Below are positions 28,516 through 32,522 of a stretch of 32,522 nucleotides of DNA, in pieces (position 1 is the stretch's first letter; each line of letters begins with the position of its first letter). Both the position numbers and the translations under genes were made by a program. The notes under the pieces are model-generated. The model made no database searches, was not told the origin of the DNA, and saw nothing but the letters and a program-made list of their open reading frames with translations. The stretch is from an uncultured Alphaproteobacteria bacterium. Its GTDB lineage: Bacteria > Pseudomonadota > Alphaproteobacteria > Rhizobiales > Rhizobiaceae. The stretch spans positions 1-32,522 of the forward strand of contig CAKMZB010000013.1 in NCBI GenBank assembly GCA_929200315.1, in the 5' to 3' direction.

Positions 28516-29558
28516 GCTGGATTGTCTTCAAAGGGAATCGGGAAATTCGCAGCGCCCGCTTCCATCCATTCGGGGACGAGCAGGTTCTTGGAGCGTAGAA
28601 AGTCTGGGTTGAAGAGCTTGGCCTGATAGCGCGTGCCATAATCGCAGAGGATTGTCACAATCGTGTGGCCTGGACCGAGATCCTTCGCCAGCCGAACCGC
28701 ACCGGCAATGTTGATGCCGGAAGAACCGCCAAGGCACATGCCCTCATTCGCCATCAAGTCAAAGACATAGGGCAGGGCTTCCGCGTCCGGGATCTGGTAG
28801 GGGCAGTCCACCTCCAACCCCTCAAGGTTCGCAGTGATGCGGCCCTGGCCAATGCCTTCCGTGATGGAATCGCCGGAGGATTTCATCTCACCGTGGGCGT
28901 AATAATTGAAGAGGGCAGCGCCTTCAGGGTCGGCAAGACCGATCTTCACATCAGGTTTCTTGGAACGCAGATAATCTGCCATTCCAGCAAGCGTCCCACC
29001 AGAGCCGACGGCGCAGATGAAACCGTCGATCTTGCCGTCTGTCTGGTCCCAGACTTCCGGGCCGGTTGTGTCGATATGGGCCTGTTTGTTAGCCACATTG
29101 TCGAACTGGTTTGCCCAGATTGCGCCTTCCGGATGGGAGGCGGCGAGTTGCTCTGCAAGGCGGCCGGAGAGGCGCACATAGTTGTTGGGGTTCTTGTAGG
29201 GCGCGGGCGGCACCTCCACGAGTTCGGCCCCGAAGGCGCGGATCGCATCCTTCTTTTCCTGGCTCTGCGAGTTTGGGATGACGATCACCGAGCGATAGCC
29301 GAGCGCGTTGCCCACCATGGCAAGGCCGATGCCGGTATTGCCCGCCGTGCCCTCCACAATGACGCCGCCGGGTTTGATTTTACCCGCTTTTTCCGCATGG
29401 CGAATGATGGAGAGCGCGGCGCGATCTTTCACGCTCTGACCTGGGTTCATGAACTCGGCTTTGCCGAGAATTTCACAGCCCGTTTCATTAGAAACCTTGT
29501 TGAGGCGGATCAGCGGCGTGTTGCCGATGGCCTCGATGATGGAGGATTTGGGGGACAT
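28512..29558 (-). CDS. cysK: Cysteine synthase A (O-acetylserine sulfhydrylase)
   Basis: The product is 348 residues. Its PLP-binding motif NPGQSVKDRAAL has the Schiff-base lysine near residue 43. GTAGNTGIG is the substrate loop (TSGNTG in E. coli CysK), and the glycine-rich phosphate cradle is VGSGGTLAG. The conserved GSSGIN near the C-terminus is also present. It makes cysteine from O-acetylserine and sulfide. The length and the C-terminal extension after CDYGTRYQAKLFN are typical of the longer alphaproteobacterial form. ATG 29558 (MSPKSSIIEAIGNTP) was chosen; the frame can be extended to 29678, but the added part has no family resemblance. It follows the MFS gene by 34 bases and overlaps sseA. 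Confidence 0.94.
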   Translation of the reverse strand: MSPKSSIIEAIGNTPLIRLNKVSNETGCEILGKAEFMNPGQSVKDRAALSIIRHAEKAGKIKPGGVIVEGTAGNTGIGLAMVGNALGYRSVIVIPNSQSQEKKDAIRAFGAELVEVPPAPYKNPNNYVRLSGRLAEQLAASHPEGAIWANQFDNVANKQAHIDTTGPEVWDQTDGKIDGFICAVGSGGTLAGMADYLRSKKPDVKIGLADPEGAALFNYYAHGEMKSSGDSITEGIGQGRITANLEGLEVDCPYQIPDAEALPYVFDLMANEGMCLGGSSGINIAGAVRLAKDLGPGHTIVTILCDYGTRYQAKLFNPDFLRSKNLLVPEWMEAGAANFPIPFEDNPA

Positions 29559-29592
29559 AAGCGCAGTTCCGTCTATGGATTTGCCGCAGAGT

Positions 29593-30921
29593 CTAACCGG
29601 CAGCGCGGTGTGCGTCGATTGTTGCCCGTAGATCCTCAACCTCTTTGCGCCCCAGCGGAAAGGACCACATGAGCGCAACAGCGGGTATTTTTAGAATGAT
29701 CGGCCCGAAGCCGTAAATGAAGGCTAGTGCGGTGAGGCCTGCGGTGGTGGAGGTTTCTGGCTGATCAGCGGAAAAGCCGTAAAAATCGAGGATTGCAAAG
29801 CCGATGAAAACGGCAAGCGCGAGGGACATTTTTGTCGCCAGGCTCCAGAGCGCGAAATAGATGCCGGAGCGCTGCTCGCCGGAGCGGGCTGTGTCGACGT
29901 CGATGACATCTGCCTGCATGGAGGGCGGCAGGGCAATGTCTGCTCCAAGCGCCAGGCCGGAGAGGATGCAGACCGCGCCAAAGGCAATCGCCGCGCCTTC
30001 CGGCAGAAACGGGGCAGGGGCGAAGACAATCATCGCAAAGAGCATAGCGATGCACCAGGCACGGTGTTTTGAGGTCTTGCGTGACATCCATGTCCAGAAA
30101 GGCACTGAAATGACGCCGGAGAGAAAATAGACAAAGAGCAGCGGCCCGCGCAGCTCTTCCAGCCCTAGCCGGGCTGAGCAAAACAGCAAAAACAGCGTAG
30201 CGGCGACCGAGTTGCCTAGATTGTTGAGGAAGAAAGCAAGTGCGAGACGCAGGAACGGCCGGTTGTGGCGGATTTGATCGATCCCGTCGCGTAGGTTCAG
30301 TCGCGTCGTGCTGTGCTCTACCGGTTCTGGCGCAGAAAGGACGGCAAGCAGCGCGAAGATCGGCAGGGAAACGGCGATGAAGATCGCAAGCCAGGCAAAA
30401 CCGTGGAGTTCATCTGCCCGTTCCCAGCCAATCGTCAGTGGCAGAGCGACCGCCACTAATGTGCCGAGCAAGGTGAGGGCTTCACGCGTGCCGGTGATGC
30501 GCGAACGCTCTGCGTAATCCGTCGCCAGTTCTGCGCCCCATGCTGTGTAGGGCAGAATGCATGTTGTGTAGGCGACAGATAGAGCGAGGGACCAGAGCCC
30601 CAGATGCCAGGCCCCCGCATCTACCGGGGGTACGAAGACCTGCCAGACACCCAGAATCAACACTGGAATGGACGCCAGAAACCACGTCCGCCGCCGCCCG
30701 AAAGGCGGACGGAACCGGTCTGCCGCCCAACCGATCACCGGATCGTTCAGTGCATCAAACACCCGCACTAGCAGCAAAGCTGTACCGATTGCAGCCAGAG
30801 GCACGCCGATCGCCTCGGCATAGAAGGTTGGTACGAAGGAGTAGAGCGGCAGCGTTAGCGCGGCGAGCGGGAGTGCCGGTAGCGCATAGCCAAGCAGGCG
30901 CGGGAAGGGGAGAGATGGCAT
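29593..30921 (-). CDS. MFS transporter, MelB/GPH (glycoside-pentoside-hexuronide) type
   Basis: The product is 442 residues with about twelve hydrophobic segments. It opens with LLGYALPALPLAALTLPLYSFVPTFYAE and then VRVFDALNDPVIGWAADRFRPPFGRRRTW, the GPH-family DxxxDPxxGxxxDR..GRRRPW motif whose Asp residues bind the coupling cation. The substrate cannot be told; relatives move sugars or other small molecules with Na+ or H+. The start is ambiguous: ATG 30921 (MPSLPF) fits the family, while TTG 30942 has AGGA about 6 bases upstream and would add seven residues. It is the probable first gene of a unit with cysK and sseA, diverging from cysE. Confidence 0.88.
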   Translation of the reverse strand: MPSLPFPRLLGYALPALPLAALTLPLYSFVPTFYAEAIGVPLAAIGTALLLVRVFDALNDPVIGWAADRFRPPFGRRRTWFLASIPVLILGVWQVFVPPVDAGAWHLGLWSLALSVAYTTCILPYTAWGAELATDYAERSRITGTREALTLLGTLVAVALPLTIGWERADELHGFAWLAIFIAVSLPIFALLAVLSAPEPVEHSTTRLNLRDGIDQIRHNRPFLRLALAFFLNNLGNSVAATLFLLFCSARLGLEELRGPLLFVYFLSGVISVPFWTWMSRKTSKHRAWCIAMLFAMIVFAPAPFLPEGAAIAFGAVCILSGLALGADIALPPSMQADVIDVDTARSGEQRSGIYFALWSLATKMSLALAVFIGFAILDFYGFSADQPETSTTAGLTALAFIYGFGPIILKIPAVALMWSFPLGRKEVEDLRATIDAHRAAG

Positions 30922-30996
30922 AAATGCGCACCAGAGGAACAAGATTTCCTCATTCTAGCATGGAGAAATGCTCACCGTCCCGTTTGCCGCCCGCTG

Positions 30997-31025
30997 TTGG
31001 AAAGAGCGGCAATTGGTCCTATATC
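30997..31025 (+). promoter_or_regulatory. Candidate sigma-70-type promoter for cysE
   Basis: TTGGAA (30997-31002) and TATATC (31020-31025) are separated by 17 bases, the ideal spacing, and lie 35 bases before the cysE start. The spacer includes GCGGC, which can pair with GCCGC just upstream, so a hairpin overlaps the site. Confidence 0.4.
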
Positions 31026-31059
31026 GTGAGTTCAAACGATGCTTCGCGAGATATGACCC

Positions 31060-31902
31060 ATGGCAACAAAAATGGGTGCCAAAGCCATCAGCGACGATGT
31101 GATCATCCTTGATCCTGTCTGGGAGGTTCTCCAGCGCGAGGCGCGGCAGATCGCTTTCTCCGATCCGATGATGGCCTCATTAGTGGAACGTTCGATCCTG
31201 AACGCCGGTTCCCTGGAAGGGGCTGTCGCTGCACGGATCGCCTCACGCCTGGCACGCGAGGATGTGTCGGCTGAAGTCATCGAGAACGCCTTTGCGGAAA
31301 TGGCGGCGGAAGATGTGTCCTGGAGCGATGTGCTGCGCGAGGATCTTGCCACCGTCTATGATCGTGACCCCGCCTGTGATCGCATTATAGAGCCGATTCT
31401 GCATTTCAAGGGCTTCCACGCCCTTCAGACTCACCGTCTGGCACATTGGTCCAACAAAAAGGGCCGTCGCGATTTCGCGCTCTATCTCCAGAGCCTGTCG
31501 AGCGAAATTTTCCAGGTCGATATCAATCCTGCTGCTCCCTTCGGCAGTGGCATCTTTATCGACCATGGTACGGGCATCGTTGTTGGCGAGACGGCGACGG
31601 TGGGCAACAACGTGTCCATCCTGCAGGGGGTGACCCTCGGTGGGACCGGCAAAACCGGCGAAGACCGCCACCCGAAGGTTCATGATTGCGTGCTGCTCGG
31701 CGCGGGGGCGATTGTCCTCGGCAACATCATTATCGGCCATTGCTCGCGGGTTGCGGCGGGGTCCGTGGTGTTGAAGGAAGTGCCACCCAACAGCACTGTA
31801 GCCGGTGTTCCTGCTAAGGTTGTCGGCGTTGCTGGCTGTGCGGAACCGGCCAAGACAATGAACCAAATCCTCGCTGATCAACTGCAAGAGGTCGCTCAAT
31901 GA
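31060..31902 (+). CDS. cysE: Serine O-acetyltransferase
   Basis: The product is 280 residues. An N-terminal helical domain (about 1-150, DPVWEVLQREARQIAFSDPMM at the start) precedes a left-handed beta-helix acetyltransferase domain: IFIDHGTGIVVGETATVGNN, VSILQGVTLGGTGKTGEDRHPK and VPPNSTVAGVPAKVVG. The catalytic Asp/His pair of the family is present (VDI..., IDHGTG). The usual DIHPAA is DINPAA here, an unusual change. It acetylates serine with acetyl-CoA, the step before CysK, and the C-terminus (ILADQLQEVAQ) lacks the exact GxxGI end that inserts into CysK in enterobacteria. Its stop overlaps the next gene by four bases. Confidence 0.95.
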   Translation: MATKMGAKAISDDVIILDPVWEVLQREARQIAFSDPMMASLVERSILNAGSLEGAVAARIASRLAREDVSAEVIENAFAEMAAEDVSWSDVLREDLATVYDRDPACDRIIEPILHFKGFHALQTHRLAHWSNKKGRRDFALYLQSLSSEIFQVDINPAAPFGSGIFIDHGTGIVVGETATVGNNVSILQGVTLGGTGKTGEDRHPKVHDCVLLGAGAIVLGNIIIGHCSRVAAGSVVLKEVPPNSTVAGVPAKVVGVAGCAEPAKTMNQILADQLQEVAQ

Positions 31903-32324
31903 TTGAACAGGCCGAGCTGGATCAGCTTACCAAATACCTCTGCGATCTCTTCGGCGAGAGCGGCCTTGCTGTTCTCACCCACCCTGAGGAAGAGGATCAG
32001 GCGTTGGTCGTGCTGGAGCGCAATTTCTTTGGCCGCATCACACGGGACGAGGATGAGGGCGAGATTTCCTATGATTTCTCCCGCGACATCCCCGATGCAC
32101 CACATGACGAACTTGATGCCGCTCTGAAGGATCTTTTCAACAACGATAATGTCCAACTGCGCAAACGGCCCAACAAGTCCGACAGCGCAGAAATCTATCG
32201 CGGCGAGGAATTTCTCGGCGTTCTCTATGATGATGAAGGCAGCATCGAGGGTATGCAGGTCTTCAATATGGCAATCCTGGAAATTGATCTCGACGACGGC
32301 CTCGATTCCGTCGAGCGCGCCTAG
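31899..32324 (+). CDS. DUF3126-like protein, two tandem units
   Basis: The product is 141 residues and very acidic. The C-terminal half (about residues 69-134: LKDLFNNDNVQLRKRP, DSAEIYRGEEFLGVLYDDE, FNMAILEIDLDD) has the pattern of DUF3126, a protein family of about 70 residues found in alphaproteobacteria. The N-terminal half (YLCDLFGESGLAVLTHPEEEDQALVVLERNFFGRITRDEDEGEISYDF) aligns with the same pattern in more diverged form. The gene therefore looks like an internal duplication or a two-domain version. It overlaps cysE by ATGA and should be coupled to it. No enzymatic function is known; a regulatory role in cysteine synthesis is only a guess. Confidence 0.75.
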   Translation: MIEQAELDQLTKYLCDLFGESGLAVLTHPEEEDQALVVLERNFFGRITRDEDEGEISYDFSRDIPDAPHDELDAALKDLFNNDNVQLRKRPNKSDSAEIYRGEEFLGVLYDDEGSIEGMQVFNMAILEIDLDDGLDSVERA

Positions 32325-32333
32325 GCGGCCCCA

Positions 32334-32409
<76 letters not shown>

Positions 32410-32444
32410 TTGCACGAGACCAGCTCATGAAGTGTTCGGGGCCA

Positions 32445-32470
32445 TTGCCAAATCATGAGGGCTTTGGCAA
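32445..32470. promoter_or_regulatory. Palindrome TTGCCAAA-N10-TTTGGCAA upstream of tRNA-Val
   Basis: Two perfect 8-base arms (32445-32452 and 32463-32470) are separated by ten bases, so their centres are about 18 bases apart, close to two helical turns. This fits a site for a dimeric regulator. It is 36-61 bases upstream of the tRNA-Val 5' end on the minus strand, where the -35 region would be, and each arm supplies a TTGxCA-like hexamer. An AT-rich stretch follows further upstream. It could also be a terminator-like hairpin of a gene outside the window, but no T-run supports this. Confidence 0.35.
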
Positions 32471-32522
32471 GCACCTTTCCGCAGGCTTTTTTAAAATATA
32501 AAGATACCGGACATTTGCAAAT

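Noticed and set aside
28665-29672. 335-codon open frame opposite cysK
   Set aside because: It is antisense to a conserved enzyme and has no recognisable motif.

Overview
The window reads as a chromosomal stretch of an alphaproteobacterium, probably of the Hyphomicrobiales/Rhodobiaceae kind. The evidence is the protein sequences of EF-Tu, NusG, L10, RpoB and RpoC, a DUF3126-like gene next to cysE, and a REP-like palindrome of the ATTCCCGC type. The genus is not established from the sequence.

Layout. Positions 1-55 are the last codons of tuf (EF-Tu), followed by hairpins and a terminator. Positions 302-4087 hold four accessory or metabolic genes: a zinc-ribbon methyltransferase, a VOC-fold protein, a YihY/BrkB membrane protein and a COG3573-type FAD dehydrogenase. 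tRNA-Trp lies at 4171-4246. From 15070 the essential transcription/translation cluster runs secE-nusG-rplK-rplA-rplJ-rplL, then a 24-residue membrane microprotein, then rpoB-rpoC. From 27679 a cysteine/sulfur region follows: an MFS (MelB-like) gene, cysK and sseA on the minus strand, and cysE with a DUF3126-like gene on the plus strand. A tRNA-Val gene on the minus strand closes the window.

The notable part is the 10.6 kb between tRNA-Trp and secE. A 54-bp copy of the 3' part of tRNA-Trp (4198-4251) recurs at 14847-14900, just before secE. The two copies differ at only two bases, and these two bases form one T-stem base pair, swapped from G-C to C-G. This is the footprint of a genomic island that entered the tRNA-Trp gene and supplied it with a new 3' end. 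The island carries one compact minus-strand operon: a type I secretion ABC ATPase, a HlyD-type adaptor, an AT-rich four-helix membrane protein of unknown family, a 1797-residue RTX protein and a GNAT-like protein. The junctions of the first four genes overlap or are 1 nt apart. The RTX protein has a Gly-rich hydrophobic N-terminus, an Ala-rich linker, EF-hand-like calcium loops, several RTX blocks and six VCBS/FG-GAP-like repeats of 57-59 residues.

How the parts work together. The ABC protein and adaptor presumably export the RTX protein in one step through a TolC-type channel encoded elsewhere. The membrane protein and the GNAT-like protein are unassigned; immunity or secretion assistance and protein modification are hypotheses. 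No integrase and no outer-membrane channel gene were found inside the island, so it appears immobilised and dependent on the host for TolC.
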